This document shows, in pieces, positions 10,779-19,131 of a stretch of DNA of 64,000 nt. The stretch's first letter is position 1. Every line of letters begins with the position of its first letter. Source of the DNA: Symbiodinium microadriaticum (lineage: Eukaryota; Sar; Dinophyceae; Suessiales; Symbiodiniaceae). The notes under the pieces are model-generated. The model did no database searches. It was given only the letters and a program-made list of their open reading frames with translations, and was not told the DNA's origin. Position numbers and translations under genes: made by a program. The DNA is taken from the NCBI GenBank assembly GCA_001939145.1, contig LSRX01000714.1:249559-313558 (forward strand). Reading direction: 5' to 3'.

Positions 10779-12704
10779 TCATTGACAATGCATGGCAAAG
10801 GCGGCCTCTTCGTCCGGCTCGATTTCTGGCACGAGAGTCTCCTGTTCATCCGGACGCAGAGACATTGACGAAGCGGAGGTGGCCATACCAAGGAGAGCCG
10901 TCTCGGGAACTGGGGACTTACCACGGATTCTGCGAGCTTTGCTTACAGAGGAGTCTGGAATGACGAACGAGGCGCGGTCCACTCGATTGGCTTTAGGTCC
11001 GGTGCCAATGTACAGTGAGAGGCGAAGGTCACCTGCTGCTTGTTCCCCATTCTGCGGAGGCGAATCGGGCGAGTCTGGAAGAACACGAACAGGTCGAAGC
11101 CATGTCTGCAGGGCGTTGTTGCAATCCTGGACGTAATTCTTGACGTTGGGGAATCTAGCCAAGTATTCTGCACGCTCATCAATCATGGCCTGTTCTTGCT
11201 CGATCTCAGCTGCATGACTGGCCCCATAGACCGTCAAGCCATTCTTGTAAGTGTTGTAGAGGTGCTTGTCTTTCTCGGCCAGCATATCCTTGTGGATGTC
11301 GCCCTTGGTGATTCGATGGACTATGGCATCGGGGCGTTCGGAGGGCAGACGGACATACAAGGCCGAGTCCGTGAAGACAAATGTACTACATCTTTTGAGA
11401 ACTGCAAGTATGTCCTTCCTGTGCGCATCGGCAAAAAGAGGACCAAGGAGTTTGATGAAAGCCTCGGGGTCCAGAGTAGTGTCTGACGGTAGAACCCCTT
11501 GAGGCTCATCACCTGTATCGTTGGACGCAAGAGCCCGGAACTGATTGCGTGTCAGGCGGGCATCGTTGTAGCGGCCACTGACCGTGCCGTCCTCATCCGT
11601 TGTGACAAAAGATTTCAGGTCGGCCATGTCCAGACGCCGCCCTGAAGGGTCGTCCAGGAAGAGTGCTTCCTGGATCTGTGGTGATCTCTGCCTAAAGTTG
11701 TCAAGAGATTTCCCTCGTCTCCAGCCAGGCTTTACGCCGTGTAGACCCAGGCGTCGGACATGATAGCGGCCGATAGCCATGGCCATGGTGATGATGGCAG
11801 GCGTCTTTCCGACTCCTGGATTTCCGACCATGATGATGGCCGCGCTCAAGAGGAGGGGGTACACCAGCGGCAGAATGTTCTCCGCGAAGGCGACGTTGAG
11901 GCTTGCAGTCGTAAGCGGGAACTCATTCTTGGGAACGGACCCGGAAACACCACGAGACTTATTTTGGCACATGTTCCTGACTTTGATTTCTGGCCAACCT
12001 GCCAAGGGGGTGCCGGAGTCAGGCTTGATGTTCGTCAAGATCCAGTAGGTCTGCTCATTGAGAGCGTCGCAGTCGGGAGCGAAGGAGTTGATGTAACGAA
12101 TGCCCTCTGCAAGCTCGTCATTCTCAGGTGACCACAGGTTTGATGATGATTTGAGCAGAGTGTCCGACGACTTGTCCTCTAGTCGGTGCCAGTGCACATG
12201 ATGTCCACGCACCCTTGCCAGCGCCCACTGGATGGCCTTCTTGACAGCATGGGGCCCAGGGCGGAACACCGGCACGAAGGGTTTCCCACTGCACATGGAC
12301 AAAGCTGCAGTGGAGGAAATGGACCTCTCAAGGTAGATGACCTTGAGCACATTCCAGCAGCCGTCGCCCATGTTCTGGATGATGATGTCGACCTTGCTCG
12401 TTTCAGGCGGGATGGTGGGAAACCGAAGGGGAAGAGGTAGTTCAGACAAACCTCCTCCGGCAACATGTTTTCCAACGGTGTTGGCGCTACCACATTCCGA
12501 GATGCCTATGTGGGCATCGACAATGACAGAGGCAGATTTGACGGCTTTGGTATCCAGTGAGCGACAGACACCCGCCAAAAACTCTGGGATCGAGCAATGA
12601 TCGGCCGAGTCCTTCGTGAAGATATCGGGCTGGGCCAGCATTCTCACCTGGTAGTTGCGACCCCCTACCGATGCAATGCCTTCGTCCATGATTTTGCCTG
12701 CCAT
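10779..12704 (-). CDS. P-loop ATPase, SF3 helicase/AAA+-like, transposon-encoded
   Basis: A 641-aa protein starting at the ATG at 12704. Residues 1-280 show no recognised domain. The ATPase core follows: Walker A GNPGVGKT at 294-301 after a hydrophobic stretch, Walker B ALFLDDP at 347-353 with paired Asp 351-352, then ALASND at 391-396, which fits motif C/sensor 1 (Asn 394) of SF3 helicases. The A-to-C distance of about 95 residues also fits SF3. The C-terminal 240 residues are helical to about 530, then low complexity (PDSPDSPPQN) with an acidic tail. Two roles fit: a replicative helicase for a transposition intermediate, or a target-selecting or transposase-activating ATPase analogous to IstB, TnsC or MuB. 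It lies between the membrane-protein and transposase genes on the same strand, so the three probably function together. The ATPase call is firm; SF3 versus other AAA+ is not settled. Confidence 0.75.
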   Translation of the reverse strand: MAGKIMDEGIASVGGRNYQVRMLAQPDIFTKDSADHCSIPEFLAGVCRSLDTKAVKSASVIVDAHIGISECGSANTVGKHVAGGGLSELPLPLRFPTIPPETSKVDIIIQNMGDGCWNVLKVIYLERSISSTAALSMCSGKPFVPVFRPGPHAVKKAIQWALARVRGHHVHWHRLEDKSSDTLLKSSSNLWSPENDELAEGIRYINSFAPDCDALNEQTYWILTNIKPDSGTPLAGWPEIKVRNMCQNKSRGVSGSVPKNEFPLTTASLNVAFAENILPLVYPLLLSAAIIMVGNPGVGKTPAIITMAMAIGRYHVRRLGLHGVKPGWRRGKSLDNFRQRSPQIQEALFLDDPSGRRLDMADLKSFVTTDEDGTVSGRYNDARLTRNQFRALASNDTGDEPQGVLPSDTTLDPEAFIKLLGPLFADAHRKDILAVLKRCSTFVFTDSALYVRLPSERPDAIVHRITKGDIHKDMLAEKDKHLYNTYKNGLTVYGASHAAEIEQEQAMIDERAEYLARFPNVKNYVQDCNNALQTWLRPVRVLPDSPDSPPQNGEQAAGDLRLSLYIGTGPKANRVDRASFVIPDSSVSKARRIRGKSPVPETALLGMATSASSMSLRPDEQETLVPEIEPDEEAAFAMHCQ

Positions 12705-13100
12705 CGTTGAGTGTTGCCAGGGAAGACAGCGACGATGAGGAAGAAGTTTGGGCGCTCAGCAGAGGAGTTACAAGACAGAGACCTTGAGGCACTGCGTGGC
12801 AGCGGCAGAGGCGGACAAAGACAAGCTTTCATTTCGTTCAAGTAGATAACTTGCACATGTTAATATATTTGTACGATTCATGTGCACTCATGTGTGTGTG
12901 TGTAACCAGTATTCTTGTGGTCTAGAGTCTAGACATGCCTGTGTACACTCGGTGCTGTGTACTCAAGTGAATGCAGCTTTCACTGCCTCAAAAAGCACCT
13001 TGCACAACACCGAAGCAGCTGGCTAGTGACAAAGTTCTTTTGCACGCTGTGCCATCGCGATGCTTGCTATGGTGACTGGCACAGCTACCATTGGAAAGAC
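12705..13100. other. Spacer between ATPase and membrane-protein genes
   Basis: No gene is visible in this 396-bp spacer. The 9-mer GTTATCTAC (minus strand, at about 12844-12852) also occurs in both terminal inverted repeats, and a short (TG)n run lies near 12890-12902. The shared 9-mer could be an internal transposase-binding site or chance. Confidence 0.4.
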
Positions 13101-13982
13101 TTACACGTTCAGGCCGAGGGTTTCGTTCGCCGCCCACAAGTCCTGCGTCACATCCTCCAGCATGCCCTCAAGGTCACGCACCCGGCGCCGCAAAGTGCTC
13201 TTGTGAGTGGAAGAGGAGCTGGAGCCGGAGCTTGAGGAGCTGGAATTGGCCCGGGCATCGATGTCCATGGCCTCCTCTCCCGGGTTGGTTTGGTCAATGT
13301 TCTCGGCCCCGTCCTTGTCAAACACCGCCTCGTCCAACATGTTGTGGTCGATATCCTCGGGGACGTGCTCGTCGATGGAGCCGCCAGCGATGGAGGGAAG
13401 GCCCGTGGGATCATCCAAGTTGGTGTTTTCCATGGCCAATGTGTCGCCGAACTGGGTGTCATCATCATCCTGCTTGTCCTCTATGGCTAACACCTTGTCC
13501 ACGTCCTTGATGGCCTTGGCGTGGTTCCCTTTGGCATAGGCCTTTTTGCTGGAGGCCAAAAGGCGAAGAAGCTTCAAGTCAGCTTCTACGCTCCAGCCAC
13601 CACCGGCCCCGCCTTTCAATTTGAGTCCGCGCTGGATGTTGTTCATGGAGACCTGCAGCTCCTTTTTGGTCATAGGCTCGCGAGTGGAGTGGATTGCGGC
13701 TTTACCATCTTTGATGGCCTCGTAGATCTCCTCATCGTTGCGCGTGTTGGACGTGGGCCAGGGAACCCTTGTCGCTGTCGGTGTAGCCGGAGGGGGCGTC
13801 GTGGGATTGGTCGGCACCAGGCGGAGATGTGCAGCACCGTCCTCGATCGACACGACTCCGGACACGAGCATACCGGCCATGAGGAAAAGAACGAATGCGA
13901 GGATACAAGGGCGCTGAGACACTAAGGCTGCGCGGCAGGAGGCCACGTTTAATATGGGCAAGGCAAGCGCATGGAAGTTCAT
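13101..13982 (-). CDS. Membrane-anchored acidic protein of the transposon, family unknown
   Basis: A 293-aa protein beginning at the ATG at 13982. One hydrophobic segment (roughly residues 26-46, CILAFVLFLMAGMLVSGVV) is either a signal anchor or an uncleaved signal peptide. A Pro/Thr-rich linker follows, then a mixed-charge helical part with KKAYAKGNHAKAIKDVDKVL, which resembles a single TPR-like helix pair. Next is a long acidic region (DKQDDDD, HVPEDIDHN, GEEAMDID), a serine run, and a C-terminal heptad-like stretch (RRRVRDLEGMLEDVTQDL) likely to form a coiled coil. I do not recognise the family. Its start lies only five bases from the 158-bp palindrome. It is first in transcription order and could tether the machinery to a membrane, but this is inference. 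Confidence 0.6.
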   Translation of the reverse strand: MNFHALALPILNVASCRAALVSQRPCILAFVLFLMAGMLVSGVVSIEDGAAHLRLVPTNPTTPPPATPTATRVPWPTSNTRNDEEIYEAIKDGKAAIHSTREPMTKKELQVSMNNIQRGLKLKGGAGGGWSVEADLKLLRLLASSKKAYAKGNHAKAIKDVDKVLAIEDKQDDDDTQFGDTLAMENTNLDDPTGLPSIAGGSIDEHVPEDIDHNMLDEAVFDKDGAENIDQTNPGEEAMDIDARANSSSSSSGSSSSSTHKSTLRRRVRDLEGMLEDVTQDLWAANETLGLNV

Positions 13983-13986
13983 TCGG

Positions 13987-14144
13987 GAGTATTGAAGTTC
14001 AATCCTGAGGATTGAACTTCAATACTCCTGGATCCAAGATTCAAGATTCAAGATTCCAGGAAAAAGTTTTCCCCGAATCTTCAATCTTGAATCTTGGATC
14101 CGGGAGTATTGAAGTTCAATCCTCGGGATTGAACTTCAATACTC
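13987..14144. repeat. 158-bp palindrome made of three hairpins
   Basis: Two outer hairpins have the same perfect 19-bp stem, GAGTATTGAAGTTCAATCC, at 13987-14005/14009-14027 (loop TGA) and 14104-14122/14126-14144 (loop TCG). Between them, 14030-14101 is an imperfect palindrome bounded by GGATCC, with AAGATTC repeats in its arms and a GGAAAAAG/CTTTTCC-like core. The outer hairpins are also inverted copies of each other, so the whole block is nearly one palindrome and can fold as a single cruciform or a three-armed structure. It lies directly upstream of the first gene of the transposon. It could be a replication origin, promoter/operator or nuclease site. Confidence 0.9.
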
Positions 14145-14372
14145 GCGATGCATTGGGACTGCTTTCATGACCTAAACACGTGCGCAAGCATGCACTACAT
14201 TTTGGACATACACACATGCAGCATAGTATTTAACAACAATACAAGCGACAATGACGACAATACTAGGGTTGATTGCAGTTACAGCTTGGACATACACATA
14301 CGCAGCAGAGTAGTTAGCAGCAATACAAGCAGCAGTGACAACAGCAGTACGGTTCCTAAACCCTGAAGTAGC
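14145..14372. other. Non-coding right arm of the transposon
   Basis: Lies between the palindrome and the right end. No gene was seen. It contains two loosely related ~70-bp segments, each with a TTGGACATACACA motif (near 14201 and 14286) followed by AGTATTTA/AGTAGTTA and AACAATACAAGC-like runs, so a diverged tandem duplication. Confidence 0.5.
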
Positions 14373-14438
14373 CTAGCCCCCCCTCTGTAATGGGCTAGAA
14401 AACCAACGAAACGGTAGATAACAGAGGGGGGGGGTACC
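14373..14438 (-). repeat. Right terminal inverted repeat with subterminal inverted copy
   Basis: The terminal repeat at 14401-14438 mirrors the left end. A subterminal CCCCCCCTCTGT at 14377-14388 is the inverse of ACAGAGGGGGGG in the terminus, and CTAGCCC/GGGCTAG (14373-14379/14392-14398) adds another inverted pair. The right end can therefore fold back on itself; the left end lacks this. Confidence 0.8.
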
Positions 14439-15005
14439 ATATATATATATATGATATATATATATATATACACTCATATTTTTATATATACACATACATA
14501 TACATACATATACATACATATACATACGTATTGAAAAGCGCCTATCATGCTTAACATAAGTTCTAGAGATCCAGGTCCAGAGCTGGGGCAATCCCCGGTG
14601 TCAATTTTGGCCAAACCCGGTGTCAACAACGCGGCTAGAGGAATCCGTGCAACCGCGACCAGCGCCCAAGATCGTGGCGGGGCGGGGCGGGGTGGGGCGT
14701 ATTTATGTATGCATGCATGTATGGATGTATGTATGCATGCATGCATGCATGCATGTATGTATGTATGTATGTACGTATGTATGTATGTATGTATGTATGT
14801 ATAAAACATAAAGCATACATGCTTGTATATGTATACGTGCGTGTCTACAAACATATGTACATATAAGTTTTGTATATATATATATACAGATATGTACACT
14901 TATGCATATATATATAGATGTATGTGTCTTTTCTGTGTTTGATATATATATATATATGTATGTTTATGTATACATACATATATATGTATGCCTATGTATA
15001 CACAC
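14439..15005. repeat. (AT)n with tetranucleotide repeats
   Basis: (AT)n at 14439-14470, CATA-type repeats at about 14488-14528, GTAT/GCAT repeats at about 14700-14805, and further TA-rich degenerate repeats to about 15005. The unique insert at 14530-14700 has no recognised gene. Confidence 0.8.
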
Positions 15006-15380
15006 ATTATTCTGTTGCATGTACATGTGGTATTCTGCCTGTGTAATGCTACGTTCATGCTGGGTGCGGGACCGGAGAGCTCATCAACTGGCTGTTGTAA
15101 TCGTCCCGGGGACTTGAAGACCTTAAGCCAGCGCCCAAGCAAGCCTGGTGAAGCACCATGCAGCCTGACAAAATCCTCATGTTGCGCAATCGATCCTCAG
15201 CTCAATTCGTATGCCGCCGAAAGCTCTACACAAGCAGAAATCCGTGAAGGCCCTGTGCCTCTCTGGAAGCCTGCTCAGGCTCTCAGATGCCACAGATGCC
15301 GCAGGCAAGCCCACAGGAAGCAAACCTCCAGGCCCCTTGCTGTGATTGGGTGAGCTACAAGATGGTATAGACAATCGGAC
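15006..15380. other. No gene seen
   Basis: An open frame spans part of this stretch (CHRCRRQAHRKQ near 15290) but has no supporting features. Confidence 0.35.
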
Positions 15381-15581
15381 ATGAAGCTTAGTGTCTTTGG
15401 GTCCTTGTTCTACTGGCTCCTGGAAGGGTTTCATCTGGTCTCAAGCCTCGAGCAACTTGACTCGCAGCCTGAGGCCGACATGGCATCCTTAACTAGAAGT
15501 GTGACATCGCTCTCCGAGCAGTTGTCACGGATAGAAGACCAGATGCACCCGCTCGCCCGGCTCGTTTGCACAGGGCGGTAG
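15381..15581 (+). CDS. Coiled-coil-like exon, partial
   Basis: The frame encodes SSLEQLDSQPEADMASLT and then SVTSLSEQLSRIEDQMHPL before a stop at 15581. The heptad pattern (Leu, Leu, Ile, Met spacing) suggests a short coiled coil. There is no family match and no firm splice sites; it may be a terminal exon or a chance frame. Confidence 0.3.
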   Translation: MKLSVFGSLFYWLLEGFHLVSSLEQLDSQPEADMASLTRSVTSLSEQLSRIEDQMHPLARLVCTGR

Positions 15582-15884
15582 AAGCTCCGGGCCTCGCTGT
15601 GTCTCCAAAAGCAAACCGAGAGTCTAAGCGAGTCGCAAAGCCGCGGTTGATTCTGACTTGGGAGGCCGAGCGTAAGGGGAACTCTTACGGGTCTCGCCGA
15701 ATTGCCGGCAAACCAAAACATGTCTCCGCTCCATGTAGCACCTGGAGAAGTGTCAGTTTCGATGTCTCTGTCGCCTTCTGTGCCTTTTGAAGGATGTCCG
15801 GAGATGGATCGGAATGTGTTTTCAACTTTCGGCTCTGGCTGATCAAATCTGGGCCATTTCCTGTGTCTGCTGCTTCAAGCATTG

Positions 15885-16373
15885 TGTGTGTGTGTGTGTA
15901 AACGCCTGTACATGGCGACTGACTCTGCCTGCATCACACGTTCACATAAGGTGGTTTGCATCTGCCACGCAGCAGTTTTATCTTCCCACAGGGTATGCGC
16001 AAACATTTTCTCCTTCCCGCACGGGTAGCGCTGCTAGATTCTTGTTTCCGCAGGGTGAGCGCAAGGGAATGCGCCAGCAATTTTTCCTTCCCGCACGGGA
16101 AGCGCGGACAGTCCTTTCTTTTACAGTGAACATGCAGGGGGCACAGGCCCGTCTTGGATACCTGTGCCAACGAAGCTATTCCAAGATGGGGGAACGGTGG
16201 TCTGATCAACCACCTGTACCTGCTAGCATGGCCAGCCCAAAGCACCCTTAAACGCTGTTGTTTCTATAGTTGGCCAAAACAGTGAACTGAACTGGAACAT
16301 GCAGTCCGTCTATGTTGTGTCTAGTCCTGTCAGTCTTTCTTCGCATCAGTTCGTGCCGAGCCAAAGTGTGTGT
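15885..16373 (+). repeat. Left ~475-bp direct repeat (pseudo-LTR candidate)
   Basis: Begins at a (TG)n tract followed by TAAACGCCTGTACATGGCG and ends GAGCCAAAG before TGTGTGT. Compared with 24063-24533 I count six substitutions and one 5-bp indel (an extra CTGAA here). Internally there are four copies of a motif like TTCCCGCACGGGnnGCGC (near 15983, 16013, 16045, 16087), each a tiny hairpin. Two larger hairpins are GGCACAGG/CCTGTGCC (16140-16168) and GGTGGT/ACCACC (16196-16214). No hammerhead core was recognised. Confidence 0.85.
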
Positions 16374-16792
16374 CGTTCTGGAATTCCCGAAATGGGGCCA
16401 GATCACAGCGAGCAAAAGCTCGCTCCCACGGATGTGGATGATGACGCCAATGCTGCACAATTTAACGTCACAGGTTGAATCATCATCATAGGTCAGGTAT
16501 CATTTTCCGAAGCTGTCCGATGCCATCCTGAGCGACCGAAGCCAGTGCTGTGCCTAACTGTCGTTTAGCATCTGCCACTTCAGAGGGTTGCTGGGGATGG
16601 GGATAGGCAACGCGACTCAGGCAGGTTTAGGCAGCGAGGGTTGCCAGTGCAAGATTTTCGTGAGCGCAATTGATCTGCGAGTGTGAGCCAGGACATTTGC
16701 AAGTAGCTCACATGTCTGACTGCTGAAGGTGCTTGTAGCTTTCGTAAGCTCAAGCTGTGTGTTTTGCCTTCTTCGTCCCGCTCTTGCAAAGG
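16374..16792. other. 5' leader of the retroelement
   Basis: No ORF of interest. This would be the untranslated stretch between the left repeat and the first ORF. Confidence 0.4.
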
Positions 16793-18517
16793 ATGCTGTA
16801 CGATGCACGCACAGGACAGTGCATGGGACCGTGTGCTCCCGCCATGACAGCCATGCAACCAGCAATGCCGATGTTGCCGCAAGCCCCCCTTCAGCTTGCC
16901 GCTCCTTTTGCAGCCTTTTCCAGCAGCGCACCTGATGTGCGCAAAAAGAAGAAACGCACCACCTCCTCATCCTCCTCTACCTCCTCCTCCACGTCAACCA
17001 AGGAGCTGCGTCGCAAACTACGTCGTAAGGAGAAGAAGTCGCGCAAGCACTCTTCTCCTGCTCCCCCGCACAAGCACCACCGCAAGCCTGCCACCCGCAA
17101 GCACCGCGGACGCACCTCCACTCCTCGAGGTCGTTCCCATTCGCATCATGCCCATGGCCGCAAGAGGTCAGGTCAGGTTTCTGCATCGCAGTCCATCGGC
17201 CGACCCAGCGGTTGACAGCAGCGTGCGCAGGCCTCGCGCAGGGAACACCGCCACCCTTCACGGCAAGCCCTAGGCCGCCAGAGGTCAGGTCAGGTTTCCC
17301 CATCGCAGTCCAGGGTGCAACGCCCCAGCCATGGACGACACACGTCCACACATCATTCAAGACCTCGCATGGACAGTCGCTCACGGCGTGTTCCCCGCGA
17401 GAACCGCGACCATTCCCGTGCCAGCAGCCATGCCGTGCCACGCCATTCATCTCGGCTGCACAGCCACCGCAGTCGCAGCCCTCCTCCTGCACACTTGGTC
17501 TTAACACCGGGACCCCAGGCAACTCTCCCCCCTGTCCCGCCGCCACCACCCACTGTGCAGCACACTCATTTCCATCCCGCTCCCTCCTTTCCCACACCTT
17601 TTGGACACCCACCCTCCACACCACAGCCTGCGCCGTGGACTGTGTACAAAATTGGGGTGTACGATCCTTCCCGTGCACCACCGCCTCCTCCTCGAAAAAA
17701 GCCTCAGGTGTCAGAAAATAAGGGACACCCGCAGCACTTACCCTCTCGTCGTGAGGGATACCATGCTGCATGGCAGGCTAAAAGGCAGGAGGCGGCTGCA
17801 GCTGCCAATTCTGTGCACCGCATAAAAGCTGCAGCAGAGTTGCTCCCAGAGGAGCAACCGAAACTCGACGCGGTGGACGTCGAGGAACAGGAGGAGCTCG
17901 CCCATAAGTTTGCTGCGGCGATTCCGGCCATGCCCTCAAGCCTGGCTCGAGAACTGGCGCATATGGCGCTGGCTGCCGGCGCTACTTCTGGCATTCAGCT
18001 CGATGCCTGCCAAAGCTTTGAGGTCGCTGACAGCTATCAGTGTTATTTCGTTCCCGTGCAGACGCCCCCAGCACCCACATTCGGACAAACCGGAGCACAT
18101 GCTCCGGGGTACCGCTACAGCTACGTGTGGTGCCACGGCACCGACATCAGCACAGCGGCACTCATCCTGAAGGAACTTCAAGTCCGACCCACGATGCCGG
18201 GAAGCGGCATCAACACGGGATCTGACATCGATTTCCCCGGTGTCGCATTTTACTGCCAGGCCTCGGTAGGGGAGTTCGATCTGCACTCAGTGCAGACGGC
18301 CGTGGCCAAAGAGCTTCGGATTTCAAAAGGCCTCCAGGGCATGTTGATCATGGGGGAGTGCCACACAGTTCAGTCACACCTCAAGGTGTCTTGGTCTGAC
18401 ACGGTGGAAGAATCCCGCCTGTGCTTTCAGCGAGGAGCCATCCGCACCAAGGATCGCTGGGCCTCTAATGCAGCCTTCACCAGGATCCGCGGGTTCGTGG
18501 TACCCCTCCCCCTGTGA
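16793..18517 (+). pseudogene. Arg/Ser/Pro-rich ORF with ART-like C-terminal region, one in-frame stop
   Basis: One frame runs from ATG 16793 to 18517, interrupted only by TGA at 17213 (codon 141), which a single base change from CGA would explain. The N-terminal third is rich in Lys, Arg, Ser and His, like an RNA-binding Gag-type region. A unit (RSGQVSASQS and RSGQVSPSQS, DNA near 17158-17195 and 17274-17311) is duplicated. A Pro-rich linker follows (VPPPPPTV, RAPPPPPRKK). Residues about 440-574 look globular: VWCHGTDISTAALILKELQV with H448-G449-T450, then FPGVAFYCQAS. This order (His-Gly-Thr, helix, Gly-x-x-Phe/Tyr) recalls ADP-ribosyltransferase folds, but the match is only suggestive. It lies immediately after the left repeat, so it is probably the first ORF of the retroelement. 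Selenocysteine at the TGA was considered; there is no support for it. Confidence 0.55.
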
Positions 18518-18724
18518 GGAGTCACAACAGACAGCACGATCTGCCGTGCAAGTAACGATTGATTGCTTTTCGTTCGCACTGCCCTGCTTGCCACTGTGTT
18601 CACCTGGGTCTTTTTCACCTTTCTCGCCGCTGTTTGCCGCGCCCAGTTGGCTCAACTGACTTAGGACTTTTGTAGCTTGGTTTCACCTTCGCTGCTTTCG
18701 CTTAGCTTTAGCTTAGCTCGTGCC

Positions 18725-19084
18725 ATGGACCGCAGCCGCACTCCTCCCCCACGATCAGGCTTCGCTCCTCTGCCGTGCCCACACGGCATGCCACCTTTTC
18801 CACCGGTTCCTCCCCCTCCACCGAGGGGCCCATCACTCCCTTTCCTCAATCCCTCTCATCGTCCTCTGCACTATGGGCACTGGCCTCCGGCACCGGCCCA
18901 CAGCAATACCATGCCACTGCATCCCACACTGGGCTCCATGCCCGGTCTCACTAAGACAATCTTTCCCAGCCAGTCCTTCACATCCTTCTCTGGCAGACAC
19001 AAGCAGCCGCAAAAGCGTTCAGATGCCTCATCGGGGGCCTCGCCCCTGACATTTTACACCTTGATTTTCCTAGCTGTTCTGTAG
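18725..19084 (+). CDS. Small proline-rich protein, retroelement ORF
   Basis: A 119-aa frame from ATG 18725 (in the good context GCCATGG) to TAG 19082-19084. It starts MDRSRTPPPRSG and is dominated by Pro, His and Ser (PPFPPVPPPPPRGP), ending in a short hydrophobic tail (FYTLIFLAVL). No domain is recognised. It lies 48 bp before the nuclease frame and may be the N-terminal part of the same protein in an intact relative, separated here by a frameshift, or a separate small ORF. Confidence 0.45.
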   Translation: MDRSRTPPPRSGFAPLPCPHGMPPFPPVPPPPPRGPSLPFLNPSHRPLHYGHWPPAPAHSNTMPLHPTLGSMPGLTKTIFPSQSFTSFSGRHKQPQKRSDASSGASPLTFYTLIFLAVL

Positions 19085-19131
19085 CTCAATGGTGCTGCAC
19101 ACGGATCGCCATACATGAAGCACATCGGACC

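Larger units (their letters stand above)
9003..14438. mobile_element. 5.4-kb IS1595/Merlin-like DNA transposon with three genes
   Basis: The ends carry inverted repeats: positions 9005-9035 match the reverse complement of 14406-14436 over 31 bases without mismatch. They begin TACCCCCCCCC and continue TCTGTTATCTACCG; similarity continues a little further with an indel. Both outer flanks are (AT)n, and the eight bases on each side read ATATATAT, consistent with an 8-bp target duplication although the repeat makes this ambiguous. Inside are three intronless genes, all on the minus strand and in the transcription order membrane-anchored protein, P-loop ATPase, transposase. Merlin, the eukaryotic branch of the IS1595/IS1016 superfamily, makes 8-9-bp duplications, so the fit is good. 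Extra cargo genes are known in some bacterial IS1595 relatives; I know of no eukaryotic element with this gene set. The intact long ORFs suggest a fairly young, possibly autonomous copy. Confidence 0.85.

Noticed and set aside
13091-13539. Plus-strand ORFs of 110-139 codons
   Set aside because: They are shadows of the minus-strand membrane-protein gene (acidic region read in reverse gives Pro/Arg-rich frames).
14596-14620. Spliced-leader-like CCGGTGTCAATTTTGGCC
   Set aside because: Only about two thirds of bases match and no ORF follows.
16190-16220. CTGATCA within a hairpin in the direct repeat, considered as a hammerhead ribozyme core
   Set aside because: The GAAA core and required stems are absent; permuted Penelope-like elements are also reported to lack canonical hammerheads.
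15934-16245. Minus-strand ORF repeated in both direct repeats (CGKEKLLAHSLALTLRKQ)
   Set aside because: Open in all copies only because the copies are nearly identical; the repeated CGK motif simply reflects the four mini-hairpins. No sign of selection for protein.
17213-17215. In-frame TGA as a selenocysteine codon
   Set aside because: No selenocysteine insertion element was recognised and the surrounding sequence is low-complexity; a CGA-to-TGA mutation is simpler.
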